Assembly (NCBI RefSeq): GCF_001678665.1
Contig: NZ_LZRP01000002.1
Location: 186,001-250,000, forward strand
Source of the DNA: Erythrobacter sp. QSSC1-22B
GTDB taxonomy: Bacteria > Pseudomonadota > Alphaproteobacteria > Sphingomonadales > Sphingomonadaceae
Length of the DNA: 64,000 nt
Reading direction: 5' to 3'
The position numbers and the translations under genes are program-made. This document shows positions 36,528-46,791 of the stretch, one piece after another (within the stretch, counting starts at the first letter, position 1; each line of letters begins with the position of its first letter). The notes beneath the pieces are model-generated. The model searched no databases. It worked only from the letters and a program-made list of their open reading frames with translations, and was not told where the DNA came from.

Positions 36528-38018
36528 ATGATCCCTCGCCGCAACTTCCTAGGTCTGCCGGTTATCGCGGGCACTTTCGTCAGTGGCTTTGCCGGGCGGC
36601 TTTTGACCGAGGACCTGTTCCAACCCAAGGAAGCCCAGAGGATGGGAAACAGCGAGGCGCAGACGGTTTATGTCCGTATCGATGGGAATGATACGGTAGG
36701 AGACGGTGTTTCTCCAACCACAGCATTCAAGACACCTCAACGCGCCCTAGATAGTCTGCCCGAGCTTGTCGACCTTAGCGTCCAAATTGACATCGGACCG
36801 GGCATTTATTCCACGAGCTCACGAGCGCCTCAATCCTTGGATCGGCCCGCAGTCATTTACATCGACCAACTGAGGTCTGGTAGAAGAACTTCCCAGGAGG
36901 CAGAGGGGCTCATAGGTTCGCTGGTCCTGAAGTTAGATCCAAATACTGTGATCCAAGCAGGGAAAAACGGATACGCTTATGGGATTTACTGCACTGGGCA
37001 TTCCGGTTCCATTGCCATTTGGGGCGGTAAAGTGGAGGCAGGCGCTCGCTGCAATACACTGATCACTGCTCACCGGGGAACTTATGTTCACCTTCGCAAA
37101 ATGCAGGTTGATGGGTCTAAGGGTGCATCTATCGGGCTTCTTGCAGAGGCAGGAGGTTTTCTTGAGTGCGTAGATACTGATGCTAACGGTAGTAAAGTGG
37201 ATCTGCAGACGTACTTCGGTTCATTTGCACAAATGGCGGCACCAAATTCGAGTCACGAAATAGGCCATATTGCGGTCGGACCGGGCTCGATGGCGTCTAT
37301 TTTTATGAGAATGAGAGTCACACAAAGCCTGACAAATCGAGGCATTTGTGAGTTAAATGGCGGGCCCAACTCAAGGGTCAGCCTTGAGGGCAGTTATGAC
37401 GGGCGAAACTCCCAACTTCATGCGATACGAACTGACTTCGTCACCAAAGAACCAGATGCCGTCATAGCTAAATGCGATAATTGGCACACGGGCGACTTCG
37501 GGTTCGACTGTACGCTCAATTTGCATGGGGGAATCTACAATCTCGCAGGTTCCCGCGCGTTCGTTGGCGGTAATCGGTCGCCTCATGCGCGGCCGGTTCT
37601 CGCAATTCCGGGCACATTTATTTATCGGGATGCTAGTATCGATTGGACAAACAGTGAAGGCATTAAGAAAGGGGTTTACCTGCTTCCCCTGACTGTCTCG
37701 GTCCCCGACGACAACTTTACTATTCCGGTAACATTCAATTCTGGATCATCGGGGCTAATCCAGCTAGTTAACCAGACTGGCAGTATTAGGCGCAATTGTG
37801 TTATTGCAGACGTGGCCGCTACTACCAATGGGCATCATCCTGACACAGGTTCCGAACTCACTCTCGTTCATGTGGAGGGACAGGGGATCGAAATCACCCT
37901 CGACGCCGGATTGATAGATAACCCGCAGAAGGAACGATTGATTTTAGGTAGAGGGCCAAGCATGGCCCGGTCGGCTCGCTTTATCTGGCTCGATCAAGGG
38001 TGGGTGAGGTTGAGTTAG
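36528..38018 (+). CDS. secreted protein with Tat-like signal, probable right-handed beta-helix
   Basis: 496 residues. N-terminus MIPRRNFLGLPVIAGTFVSG has the twin-arginine motif RRNFLG, so Tat export (or anchoring) is likely. After it the region TVYVRIDGNDTVGDGVSPTT with AFKTPQRALDSLP resembles the start of pectate-lyase-like beta-helix domains seen in tail spikes and polysaccharide lyases. Repeating Gly/Ser/Asn and beta-strand patterns continue through the body. I cannot identify a catalytic site, so function (glycan lyase, binding, matrix) is open. GC content is clearly lower than in the backbone, suggesting transfer. Confidence 0.6.
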   Translation: MIPRRNFLGLPVIAGTFVSGFAGRLLTEDLFQPKEAQRMGNSEAQTVYVRIDGNDTVGDGVSPTTAFKTPQRALDSLPELVDLSVQIDIGPGIYSTSSRAPQSLDRPAVIYIDQLRSGRRTSQEAEGLIGSLVLKLDPNTVIQAGKNGYAYGIYCTGHSGSIAIWGGKVEAGARCNTLITAHRGTYVHLRKMQVDGSKGASIGLLAEAGGFLECVDTDANGSKVDLQTYFGSFAQMAAPNSSHEIGHIAVGPGSMASIFMRMRVTQSLTNRGICELNGGPNSRVSLEGSYDGRNSQLHAIRTDFVTKEPDAVIAKCDNWHTGDFGFDCTLNLHGGIYNLAGSRAFVGGNRSPHARPVLAIPGTFIYRDASIDWTNSEGIKKGVYLLPLTVSVPDDNFTIPVTFNSGSSGLIQLVNQTGSIRRNCVIADVAATTNGHHPDTGSELTLVHVEGQGIEITLDAGLIDNPQKERLILGRGPSMARSARFIWLDQGWVRLS

Positions 38019-38254
38019 GAGTGGCCAATGCAGCGATCGTGCCGCTGAAGGTCTCGATCCAATAAGTTTCCCGTTCAGGATAGGTCGCTATCGTGATAGT
38101 AAACTCTCGGTTACGAGAACACATCTTATTGTTTTTGCAGTCGCATCACGCGGGTCGGTGGCGGAGGCGGTGACGTGACCCCGAGCTATCCTCCACCTGG
38201 GATTAGGAGCCGGACGGCTTGGTTGCGCATGATCGCGGTTGAAGCAATGGGCGT

Positions 38255-39156
38255 TGCGAACCACAATTGCTTATTCATCTTGGCGGCGAACTCCGCTGAA
38301 GTTGCGTAGCCAAGAGACGAGCACGGTTCTCCCGGTTGTAATCCTCGACCCAAGCCGCGATCTCGACGTGGGCATTAGAAAGACTGAGGAACTGCATCTC
38401 GTTCAGCAGTTCATCGCGAATCCGGCCGTTAAAACTTCTGCGGAAGCCGTTCTACATTGGCTTTTCCGGTGCGAAATAATGCCAATCTCCACCGATCTTC
38501 CCATGCCAGCACCGCAATGCTGTTGAGCGCCGTACCGTTGTCGCTGACGATCATGCCGGGCTCGCCACGCCGCGGATTCAGCTCGATTATTTCGCGCACA
38601 GCCCTGCGACCGGAGATCGAGGTGTCCGGCGCCCGCTCGCAGTCACTCTTAGGTCACATCATCGACGATGTTGAGCACGCGTAGCTGTCGCTCAGAGGCC
38701 ATCTGATCACAAACGAAGTTGAGGCTCGAACGCTGGTTCGGCGAGGCAAGAGCGGCAGCCGGCGCCCTGGTCCCGACAATACGCTTGCGCCTGCGTCGCC
38801 GTCTGACCACCACCCCATCCTCATGGTAGAGACGCTGGTTCGCCAGCTCGCGTAGCTTCTCAAGTGGACCGAGATTATCGTTCTTGGTGGAATGATAGCC
38901 GTACACTCTTGCGATCGGCATCGATGACCCAGCACGCCCGCCGGTCGCTCATCTATGCAGTCCTGGAGATGAACCACAGCTCCTCGCTTCGCGTTCTCGT
39001 CCTCCCTCAGACGCCGGACCTCGGACACCTCCCAACCTGCCATACTTCGGTTTTCATTTTAGATCATTGCCACCGACACGCCGTACCGCCGCACCAAGTC
39101 AGTGGCCCCCTCTCCGTCTCCGCCAACTGCCTCTTGTTTTGTTGATTTTTTCTCAC
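38255..39156 (-). pseudogene. IS3-family transposase relic (orfA-orfB)
   Basis: Minus-strand fragments in several frames match the IS3 pattern in order. orfA pieces (DLVRRYGVSVAMI, MAGWEVSEVRRLREDENAK) come first. The orfB pieces follow: KLRELANQRLYHEDG, RRRRRRKRIVGTRAPA, SSLNFVCDQMASERQLRVLN with the first catalytic Asp in IVDDVT, GEPGMIVSDNGTALNS with the second, and a C-terminal HSSLGYATPAEFAAK-like segment. Frameshifts, deletions and stops prove it dead. The remaining flanks (38019-38254, 39157-39296) hold no gene I recognise. Confidence 0.8.
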
Positions 39157-39296
39157 GATACCGGTTTGCTTCCCATAACTGCTGCCCGATAGGTTCGCCA
39201 CTTGAGGCTGTCTCCTACCGGTAGTGTTGTTGGCTTTGGAAGACTGGTTTTAGCGCAGCCCTGCCAAACGGTTTTTGAAGCCGAGCATTTGAGGAG

Positions 39297-39325
39297 CAAG
39301 AGGGCGGCATTTCACCGCCCTCTTG
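39297..39325 (-). terminator. hairpin after the minus-strand YadA-like gene
   Basis: An 11-bp perfect stem (39297-39307 with 39315-39325) with a 7-base loop, lying 8 bases after the stop at 39334. On the minus strand no long T run follows, so termination strength is doubtful. A comparable hairpin follows the partner gene at 48932-48963. Confidence 0.5.
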
Positions 39326-39639
39326 GCCGAGTGTTAGAACTCCCCGGCGACGCCTGCACGCACGGCAGTCGAATTGCCGCCCGCGTAACTTACGCCCGCG
39401 GTAATTGCGAAGTCGCCTTCGAGCCGATGCATAAGGCCAGCTGAAAAGCCTACTTCTCCACGATAAGCCGCTACATTTGATGCGTAGCTAGTTTTGCCAG
39501 CTTCGCTCGGGAAGTGCGGGTGCGCACCAGCTGTGATCGAGGCAATACCCCGTTGGGCATCTCGGTCTGTGGTGCCAGCAAGGTCGAATAGAGTGTTAGC
39601 TTGTCCAGATAGCGCGGAAACCTGACCCGAAAGCGCGCT

Positions 39640-40337
39640 GAACTGGGCGTCGGTGACCGCGGCGATGTGTTTCATAGATAGCCGCACGCTATCGACGGCA
39701 CCGGCGGTTGCGACCGCCTGCCTGCCAAGCGTCCCGTTGGCATCGACGGTCACCACATCGACCGGTCCCACCTGCGCTGCGGTGCTGGCGGCAATATCGC
39801 GGATACGCACCGACGAGTCGGTGCCCCCCAATGTGACCTGGTTGGCTGCAGTGGTGGTCGCATTGGCACCGATGGCGGTTGAACCTGCCTGCGCGGCCTG
39901 TGCCTTTGAGCCGAGCGCTGTGGCATTGGTCGCCGTGGCCTGGGCGGTGTTGCCTACTGCGGTCGACAACAACTGGGTCGCCCGAGCGAGCTGACCGAGC
40001 GCCGTGGAGTTGGTCCCGGTCGCCTGCGCGGTCTGGCCGAAGTCAACCCCTTGCGGTCCGGCTTGGGCGCCGGTGCCGAAAGCAGCCGAGTTGGCCCCGA
40101 AGGCATTGGCCGCGCGGCCTAGGGCGGTCGCGCTGTCGCCCGTCGCGTTAGCCGAGCGACCGACCGCGGTCGCAAAATTGGCATTGGCCACAGCGCCCGA
40201 GCCAACGGCGGTCGAGTTGTTGACCAGTGCCTGGGCCGAGGCGCCAAAGGAGGAGGCGTTGATACCTTGCGCTTCGGCCTTATAGCCCAGTGCTGTTGCG
40301 TTCTCCTGCGTTGCGTTCGTGAATACGCCGATCCCCA
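39640..40337 (-). repeat. inverted repeat arm A (shared with arm B at 47940-48630)
   Basis: On the minus strand this ~0.7 kb, from GIGVFTNATQEN to AVTDAQF, is about 90% identical by eye to 47940-48630 on the plus strand. In the last 130 bases identity is near 95%. The arms are thus a long inverted repeat 7.6 kb apart. Confidence 0.75.
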
Positions 40338-40423
40338 TCGCCGCACGCAAGGCTGGCGTTGCCAACAGCAATCGAATCTGAACCGCTGGCTTCGGCCCCG
40401 GCCTTGCCGCTGACGCCGCCGCC

Positions 40424-40452
40424 GATGGCGATGGCGATGGCGATGGCGATGG
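40424..40452 (-). repeat. hexanucleotide GATGGC tandem repeat inside adhesin copy A
   Basis: GATGGC is repeated four times plus a partial fifth. On the minus strand it codes for alternating Ile-Ala (IAIAIAIAIG). Being a multiple of three it changes length without changing frame. It marks slippage-prone DNA next to the second frame break. Confidence 0.8.
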
Positions 40453-41579
40453 AATAGGAGCCGCTGGCATTGGCGGAATCAAGGCTGTTGGCACCGCCGC
40501 CGAGCGCCACCGAGTAAATGCCGGTCGCCTGCGACAGGGCGCCGACCGCCGTCGCGGTGGTTGCCGAAGCCACCGAATTGCGCCCGAGCGCGTGCGCGCG
40601 GGTCTCGGGTTGCCGAGGCGTTGTTGCCCAGCGCGATCGCGCCGATGCCCGAGGCGATGGCGCTTTCGCCTAGCGAGGTGGTTTCGGTGTTGGTCGCCCG
40701 TGCGCCATAACCGAAGCTGATCGATTCCTCTCCGGTGGCGAGCGCGTCGGTCCCGAGTGTGGTGCTCTGCAAACCGGTCGCCTGCGCCCCGAGCGCGTCG
40801 CCATCGTCGCCATCGTCGCCAATCGCAATCGCCCCGGCTGTGTTGGCAACGGTGCCGGTGCCGATGGCAATGGCCCGGGCCGCGGTGGCTTTTGCGGCAA
40901 GGTTGAATCCCTCTTCGCCGCCGATCGGGATCGATCCGACCCCGGAGGCAAGCACGCCGGTGTTGCCGCTGCCCAGCGCCACGGAGCCCAGGCCGGTTGC
41001 CTGCGCATTGATCCCGACAGCGGTCGATGCTGTGGCGGTAGCGTCCGCTCCGCCCCCCAAAGCCGCTGACTGGGTGCCGGTCGAACTCGAAAAAGCGCCG
41101 ATAGCGGTTGAAACGAATTGGTTGGCCTGTGGTTTGGTGCCGATTGCGGTCGATGCGCTCCCGGTGGCGCCGGTGCCGCTTCCGACGGTGACTACGTTTG
41201 AGCCGGCCGCCACGGCCCCGCTACCGCTCGCCAGCCGGCTGTCTACGCCGCCCGAATCCGCACCGAAGTCGGCATCGACATTGCTGTCGGCATTGCCGTC
41301 GTTGTTGGTGTCGAGCAGGCAGTCGTCGGCGGCGGCACTGCCCGGCTGGAGCGCGAACAGCCTCAGCGCCAGTGCGGTTGCGCCGGCGAGGCCGGCAAGC
41401 GGGCGGATACGACGGATATGGGTCATGAATGTCGTCCTCCGTGTGGTGCACGGCGGACAGACGACAAACGCAGTCGGCCGCACAGCTGGTTAAACCAGGC
41501 TGATTGCGGCCCTAGCCAAAGTGTATCGCACGATTTACTCAAAGGTAAACGAGGACTGGCAAAGTGATCGGACAACACT

Positions 41580-42824
41580 CTAGTTGGCCTGCTCTTTTCC
41601 AACCATCGGCTCGCGTATTTTTGCTAGAACAACAAGTGCGGTAAGGAACCCTGCGCCAGCTGCAATTGCCGGTGATATCTTAATCCAAATGATAATTTGT
41701 GTCTGAATCGCTATTATCTGACAAAGTAGACCGCTAGAAAGTATTGAACAAGCTACATAAACTACAAATCTGTGATTATGCGTCGTCGCCGCGAGTCTCT
41801 GAACCATTTCAATAATCGGAACGAATACAATTATCGGGAGATATGGCAGGCTTTGGGCTAGGACGAATGTAATTTCAGAATTTGCGAGGACTGCATTGCC
41901 AACATCGAAGGTAAAATAATTTAAGGATATGACCCCCACTAGCGCGATCAAAAAAAGAGCCAAATTGACTGCCGAAAATCTTGCAATCCGCCGCGTTGCA
42001 TCGTTCGTGCCATGCGTCATCAAGCCGGCAAAATAGCCAGTTCCCAAGACGAACCAAACCGTTGTCAGCATGAACAACGGTACCTTCAATCCATAGCCGA
42101 CTATAGTAGCTTGGCCGTCTCCAAGCTGACGAGCGAACATTTGAGCGGTAACATAGATAATCCCGACCGCCAGCATTGAGGATCCTCCAGCCAAAGTTGG
42201 CCACAACCGTTGGCTGAACAAATGCGTTTTAATCGGTGACAAAACCTCCCACGTCTCATTCTTGATAATAAGGAATGTGAAGATAAGTGCGCGCAAAATA
42301 AAACCGGCAACGAGACCAAAGGAATATTCAAATATGCTGAGGTCACAAATTAAAAGAACAAAAATTAATGGCAAGGAAACGATAATATTGCCCGCTATTA
42401 CGGGTGTCCGCCGTCCTCGAGACAGGAATATGGCGACTTGATATTCCGCAACAACGGCAAAAGGCGCGATCCACGGAAGAATCAAGGCTAGACGCCAAAC
42501 TGTGGCATCATTCTCACCCACGATCCAGGCGTATGCCAAGGCGACGCCTAACGCGGCGATCCCGACTAAGCCGCCTACTGCAAAACCTTCCCGCATCAGG
42601 CGCGTGAGCGCCTCGCGGCCTTTATGCAACTGTGCCATGGAAGTTAGGCTGGTCACAATGCAAATGCCCAGAGCACCTGTCACGATGGTAACCAAGCCGA
42701 AGATGACAAGGAAGGCATCGAGCTGGCTGCCAACCCCGACGTTTTCCAGCAAGATCAATTCTCGCACGAATGCGATTGCCTTCGAAAGGATTGTGATGGC
42801 CAACAGCAAAGCGGTGGAGCTCAT
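41580..42824 (-). CDS. MurJ/MviN-like or Wzx-type lipid-linked glycan flippase
   Basis: 414 residues from the ATG at 42824; a TTG upstream (42920) would add 32. About 12-14 hydrophobic helices begin ALLLAITILSKAIAFVRELI, as in MurJ/Wzx proteins (MOP superfamily), which move polyprenyl-linked saccharides across the inner membrane. Start assignment is uncertain. Position beside asnB-like, sugar transferase and aldolase genes suggests it exports the product of that set. GC is lower than the backbone. Confidence 0.75.
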   Translation of the reverse strand: MSSTALLLAITILSKAIAFVRELILLENVGVGSQLDAFLVIFGLVTIVTGALGICIVTSLTSMAQLHKGREALTRLMREGFAVGGLVGIAALGVALAYAWIVGENDATVWRLALILPWIAPFAVVAEYQVAIFLSRGRRTPVIAGNIIVSLPLIFVLLICDLSIFEYSFGLVAGFILRALIFTFLIIKNETWEVLSPIKTHLFSQRLWPTLAGGSSMLAVGIIYVTAQMFARQLGDGQATIVGYGLKVPLFMLTTVWFVLGTGYFAGLMTHGTNDATRRIARFSAVNLALFLIALVGVISLNYFTFDVGNAVLANSEITFVLAQSLPYLPIIVFVPIIEMVQRLAATTHNHRFVVYVACSILSSGLLCQIIAIQTQIIIWIKISPAIAAGAGFLTALVVLAKIREPMVGKEQAN

Positions 42825-43021
42825 CAGCCGCGATGACCGTATGCTCAAAGCACGAATTCTCCGGCTGATGTGGGGAATCCAAAACGCTCTGCTCTTCCAA
42901 GGAACGTGCGCAACGGCCAATTGGAGAAGTCAAAGTTGGCCGCGATCTCTCCGCTTATACAGGCGGACTCGGAAAACCGCTCCAGTTGCCTTCTGTCACT
43001 CCGTTTCAAGTTACCGGACTC

Positions 43022-44818
43022 TCAGGCATTATTTTCGTGTGGATCACCATTGAGATAGGCGCGCGCCCATATCTCGATGGCCATTAACGCGCGGATCTCG
43101 CGCGTATAGTCTTTGGACCGTGAAATGTGGCTGTCCAAATAATGCTTCATTCTCGACGTTTCGAAAAGCTCGCCAACCAACGATCCACTATCCAGTAGTG
43201 TGCTTCTCGCCTGGGCACCGAGATGGTCTCTGAACCACTCACCGATCGGCACTGTAAACATCTGCTTCTTACGATAGGCGAGTTCTTTTCCGATCAAAGG
43301 TGCGACGGCTTTCTTAAAGACATATTTGGTCTCGCCGTCCTTCAGCTTAAGGGCACCTGGCATGGTAAAGGCGAACTCCATCATCCGGTAGTCCAGCATG
43401 GGAGTACGGGCTTCGACACCCACGGCCATGCCCATCCTATCGGGCTTCACCAGATTGTTGCCGGGAAGGAGCAACTGCATATCGATATTCAGCGCCTGAT
43501 TGAGGCGATCCCAATGCGCAGTTTCAGTAAAGTGAGTGGACAGGATACTGGCTGGAGCGTCTGAATCAACGGCCCGCGAAAATTCCGGCCTGTAGAGAAG
43601 GCGTTTCTCTTGCGGCGAGAAAAGAGAGATGTTTGCCAGATAGGCGGCCCTGAAACTCGTTTCACTCTCCTCCGGGGGGCGCTCGGCAAAGAAGTTCTTG
43701 TGTTTATCATAGCCGGCAAAAAGTTCGTCTCCGCCATCACCAGTCAAGACCATTTTGACATGCTCGCCGGCCAGTTCGGCGACTCGATAGGTAGGAAGAA
43801 AGGAGACATCGCCGTGAGGCTGATCGAGATGCCAGATGACCTGGGGCCAGAGTTTCATCAGGTCGGGATCAACGATCTGTTCGACATGATCGGTATGGAA
43901 TCGTTTCGCGGCCTGGCGGGCGAAGGCCGATTCGTCGAAGCGCGGATCAGTAAATCCGATTGAGAATGTCTTGACCGGCCGGTCCATGTGACGGGCCATC
44001 AAGCCCACGACGCTCGAAGAGTCTACACCTCCTGACAGAAAAGCGCCAAACGGCACATCGGCTCGCAGCCTGAGCTTGACGGCATCGTCGAACAGCTCAA
44101 GAAAATCACTTGACCAAGTCGCTTCGTCCTGATGGACCAGATCGCGCTCGATGAGCGACCACCAGCGCCGCTCTCGCACGGGTTCGCCCTTGCGTATTTC
44201 CACCATGCAGCCTGGCGAAAGATGGTGGATACCTGCAAACGCCGTTCTGGGCGGCGGGACGTAGTTGAAGGTCAGAAAGAGATCGAGGGCCTGGCAATCA
44301 AGACGCGGTACGACCCCTCCTGCGAGGATCGACTTGATCTCAGAAGCAAAGATGATGCCGTCACTATCGTGATGGATAAAAAGTGGTTTGACGCCGATCC
44401 TATCACGGTAGAGTCGCAGGGTTTGGTCGCGGCTGTCCCAAATAGCGATCGCGAACATTCCATTCAGTTTCGATACGAAATCGGTGCCCCAGTGAAGGTA
44501 GGCGCGCAAGATGACTTCAGTATCCGAATTTGTCCTGCACCGGATGCCAGCTTCAGCAAGCTCTGCGGCAAGTTCGATGAAGTTGAATATCTCTCCGTTC
44601 TGAACCAGCGCCACAGCTCCGTCATCGGAGAGAAAGGGTTGGTCTCCGTGGTCGGGATCGATGATCGCGAGCCGTTGGTTGGAGAGCATCAACTGGCCGT
44701 TGCAGAAAAACCCATTGCCGTCCGGACCTCGGTGAGACTGCGCATGCGACATCGCTGCCGCCCGATCAATCGGAATCGACCGACCGGTAAATGACCATAT
44801 TCCGGAGATACCGCACAT
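43022..44818 (-). CDS. asnB: asparagine synthase (glutamine-hydrolysing) family protein
   Basis: 598 residues. The N-terminal glutaminase begins MCGISGIW, with Cys2 as nucleophile, then SHRGPDG and QNGEIFNF. The synthetase domain carries the PP-loop FLSGGVDSSS. Within polysaccharide clusters such proteins often amidate sugar acids or other substrates rather than make free asparagine, so the true role may be glycan amidation. The gap to the sugar transferase stop (44821) is only two bases, so it is co-transcribed. Confidence 0.85.
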   Translation of the reverse strand: MCGISGIWSFTGRSIPIDRAAAMSHAQSHRGPDGNGFFCNGQLMLSNQRLAIIDPDHGDQPFLSDDGAVALVQNGEIFNFIELAAELAEAGIRCRTNSDTEVILRAYLHWGTDFVSKLNGMFAIAIWDSRDQTLRLYRDRIGVKPLFIHHDSDGIIFASEIKSILAGGVVPRLDCQALDLFLTFNYVPPPRTAFAGIHHLSPGCMVEIRKGEPVRERRWWSLIERDLVHQDEATWSSDFLELFDDAVKLRLRADVPFGAFLSGGVDSSSVVGLMARHMDRPVKTFSIGFTDPRFDESAFARQAAKRFHTDHVEQIVDPDLMKLWPQVIWHLDQPHGDVSFLPTYRVAELAGEHVKMVLTGDGGDELFAGYDKHKNFFAERPPEESETSFRAAYLANISLFSPQEKRLLYRPEFSRAVDSDAPASILSTHFTETAHWDRLNQALNIDMQLLLPGNNLVKPDRMGMAVGVEARTPMLDYRMMEFAFTMPGALKLKDGETKYVFKKAVAPLIGKELAYRKKQMFTVPIGEWFRDHLGAQARSTLLDSGSLVGELFETSRMKHYLDSHISRSKDYTREIRALMAIEIWARAYLNGDPHENNA

Positions 44819-44820
44819 GA

Positions 44821-45378
44821 CTAAGTCACCTTACGATGAAATAAAGTTCGAGCGGTCTCCCACAGGATAATGAGATCGCACCCAAATGTAGGCCTATCCA
44901 CGTATGCAAGGTCAAGCGCGAGCCGTTCCTCGGCCGTGGCGGAAGACCGCAATCGAGCTTGCGCCAAGCCAGTGATGCCGGGCCGAACACTGATACGTTT
45001 CTGCCAGTCGCCTGCACTGTAATTCGCTTGCTGGTGAGGTGTATCGGGCCTGGGGCCGACAAGACTCATGTCGCCCCGCAGGACATTAAAAAGCTGGGGC
45101 AGCTCATCCAGGCTTGTGCGGCGAAGCAGTGCGCCGGCTCGGGTGATACGTGGGTCAGACGGTTGGGTCGAGTAATCGCCCAATTTCTCCGCATCAGCAA
45201 CCATGGTCCGCATTTTGTAGATCTTGAATATCTTACCATCTTCGCCGACGCGACTCTGCCCGAAAAGGCCGGGGCCCTCACTATCAAGCCGCACCCATAC
45301 GACCATCACAAGAATGGGGAGCGACAAAGCAATCAGCCCCGCAGCACTCATCAGAATATCAAAGGAACGTTTCAACAC
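44821..45378 (-). CDS. undecaprenyl-phosphate sugar transferase (WcaJ/PglC-like)
   Basis: 185 residues, the compact PglC-like monotopic form. A hydrophobic N-terminal segment ([15 protein letters not shown]) precedes [10 protein letters not shown], the [14 protein letters not shown] core and [10 protein letters not shown]. It transfers a sugar 1-phosphate from UDP-sugar to undecaprenyl phosphate, the first step of repeat-unit assembly. It lies directly between asnB and the aldolase gene. Confidence 0.92.
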   Translation of the reverse strand: MLKRSFDILMSAAGLIALSLPILVMVVWVRLDSEGPGLFGQSRVGEDGKIFKIYKMRTMVADAEKLGDYSTQPSDPRITRAGALLRRTSLDELPQLFNVLRGDMSLVGPRPDTPHQQANYSAGDWQKRISVRPGITGLAQARLRSSATAEERLALDLAYVDRPTFGCDLIILWETARTLFHRKVT

Positions 45379-45381
45379 GGC

Positions 45382-46218
45382 TTAGGCTATGTTCGGCAGA
45401 CGTGCGATAATGTTTGCAAGCTGGTCTTCGATCAGCGCATGAATTCGCATTCTTTCCAAGGCATCGTCGTGCTTTGCCTCTTCATAGACGCTGAGCAGTC
45501 TAGCGACCTCCGATCCAATCGCGGTGTCATCGCCGTCGGCCACCCCAGCCATCTCGGACCGGGCGAATGTTCGGGACAAATTGACACGGGTCGAGCCTAG
45601 GTGCGCGTGCCGCTGCATAATAAGCTCGGCATCGAGATCGCCCTCGCCGACGCGGGCGATACCTCCGAACCCATACGGCTTGTTGGTACGCGAAAGGATC
45701 TCGCATGCCTTTTCCAGCATCCCGTTCACGAGCGGCTCGAACATAAATTCCAGGCCAAGTGAAAGGTGCAGGTCGTTCAAACCAATAAACACTTCCGTGA
45801 CTGTAGACTGGGATGCGATTTCGTCTATCGCGTCGAGTGCTGCGCCTGTTTCAATCAGGGGGATAAAGCCACATCGGGAATTGATCATTCGACCTATCGA
45901 TTCGACTTCCGACGGATCGGTAAACATGGGCAGCATTATAGACTGTGCTCCGCCCTCGATCGCAACATCGATCTCACCCTGGGACCCCTCGTGGATGGGG
46001 TTGATTCGAACCATCAAATCGGCCGAGGTTAGGACATTGGCGACCGGGCGCACATCGCTCAGCTCGTGCTTGCTGATCCAGGTGTCACGACATTTCTGTC
46101 GTTCGAATTTGCCCATTCGCTCGATATCGACCATGATTCGCCCGACGCCAGCCCTCTCCGAGAGCGAGGCGAGCCGCGGATCTGCCGTAATTAGCACCAA
46201 TTTCATCGTCGCCGTCAT
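45382..46218 (-). CDS. HpcH/HpaI-type aldolase or citrate-lyase family protein
   Basis: 278 residues from the ATG at 46218 (MTATMKLVLITADPR). TIM-barrel elements: VDIERMGK, IPLIETGAA (metal Glu) and EVFIGLNDLHLSLG (metal Asp) match class II pyruvate aldolases (HpcH/HpaI, CitE). Those cleave or form C-C bonds with pyruvate or oxaloacetate and an aldehyde or acyl-CoA. Its place in a glycan cassette suggests synthesis of an unusual sugar or acyl group. The reaction is unknown. Confidence 0.75.
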   Translation of the reverse strand: MTATMKLVLITADPRLASLSERAGVGRIMVDIERMGKFERQKCRDTWISKHELSDVRPVANVLTSADLMVRINPIHEGSQGEIDVAIEGGAQSIMLPMFTDPSEVESIGRMINSRCGFIPLIETGAALDAIDEIASQSTVTEVFIGLNDLHLSLGLEFMFEPLVNGMLEKACEILSRTNKPYGFGGIARVGEGDLDAELIMQRHAHLGSTRVNLSRTFARSEMAGVADGDDTAIGSEVARLLSVYEEAKHDDALERMRIHALIEDQLANIIARLPNIA

Positions 46219-46791
46219 TCGTCTATCCTTGCGCCGCAATCGGCAGCGGCATCCAATGCGTCAATCCGACACCGAGATCGGACTGGTTGGCAATTGAGGA
46301 TAAGCAAGCTCCTGCTCCCAAAGACCACAACTCAGACCATTTTTTGCTCATGGGGAAACTCTGGCGGCTTCGCGAGCCCCTTCCAAGATTGCCGAGCCAT
46401 CGGCTTGAAAAATGCTCGACGCTCCGGGCACCGCGGCCGCACATCGTAAAGTGCGTTGCGCTTTCGCTTGTTGCCGGCGCTCTGCACGAGCATCGGATTG
46501 AACGCAACCTTCCATCGCTAACGGGCAGTGGACCTTGTCCGGTGCCGGCACCAATGCGGGCTAGCGCGTGGCCCATCCCCCTCGATTGTAAAGGTGCGTC
46601 TAGCGGGTCGACCTGCAACTGGCTTCTTGCCTGACCAGATAGATATTGGAAAAGGTTCGCCGAACAGTACCGTCTGTCATAGAAAACAGGCGGCGAGTCG
46701 CGCAATCGACTTTGTCTGGAGTCGCAATCAGCATGCTTTAAAACGCTGCGCGGCCGACGCTTTCGTCTTTCCTCCGTGCAGCCACAGGAGG
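46219..46791. other. no recognisable gene (573 bases before adhesin copy B)
   Basis: Possible frames run on both strands (for example 46223-46798 minus), but none resembles a known protein and the composition looks like chance. It presumably contains the promoter of copy B, whose start has CAGGAGG right before it. Confidence 0.5.

Larger units (their letters stand above)
39334..41426 (-). pseudogene. YadA-like trimeric autotransporter adhesin, copy A (frame broken twice)
   Basis: The start at 41426 gives a signal peptide, then AADDCLLDTNNDGNADSNVD (an Asp/Asn-rich, calcium-site-like segment). Many 14-residue YadA head repeats of the SVALG/STAIG type follow, then a neck/stalk region and a membrane anchor ending in Phe (GNSTAVRAGVAGEF). 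Coding passes through three reading frames: 41426 to about 40590, about 40580 to about 40350, and about 40340 to 39334. The first shift lies in a CG-repeat (CCGCGCGCACGCG). The second coincides with loss of repeat material present in copy B. Both shifts are in the same sense. Either the gene is dead, or it is phase-variable. Confidence 0.8.

Noticed and set aside
39700-41300. CRISPR-like short regular repeats
   Set aside because: The period is about 42 bases and in frame; these are codons for 14-residue YadA head repeats, not repeat-spacer units.
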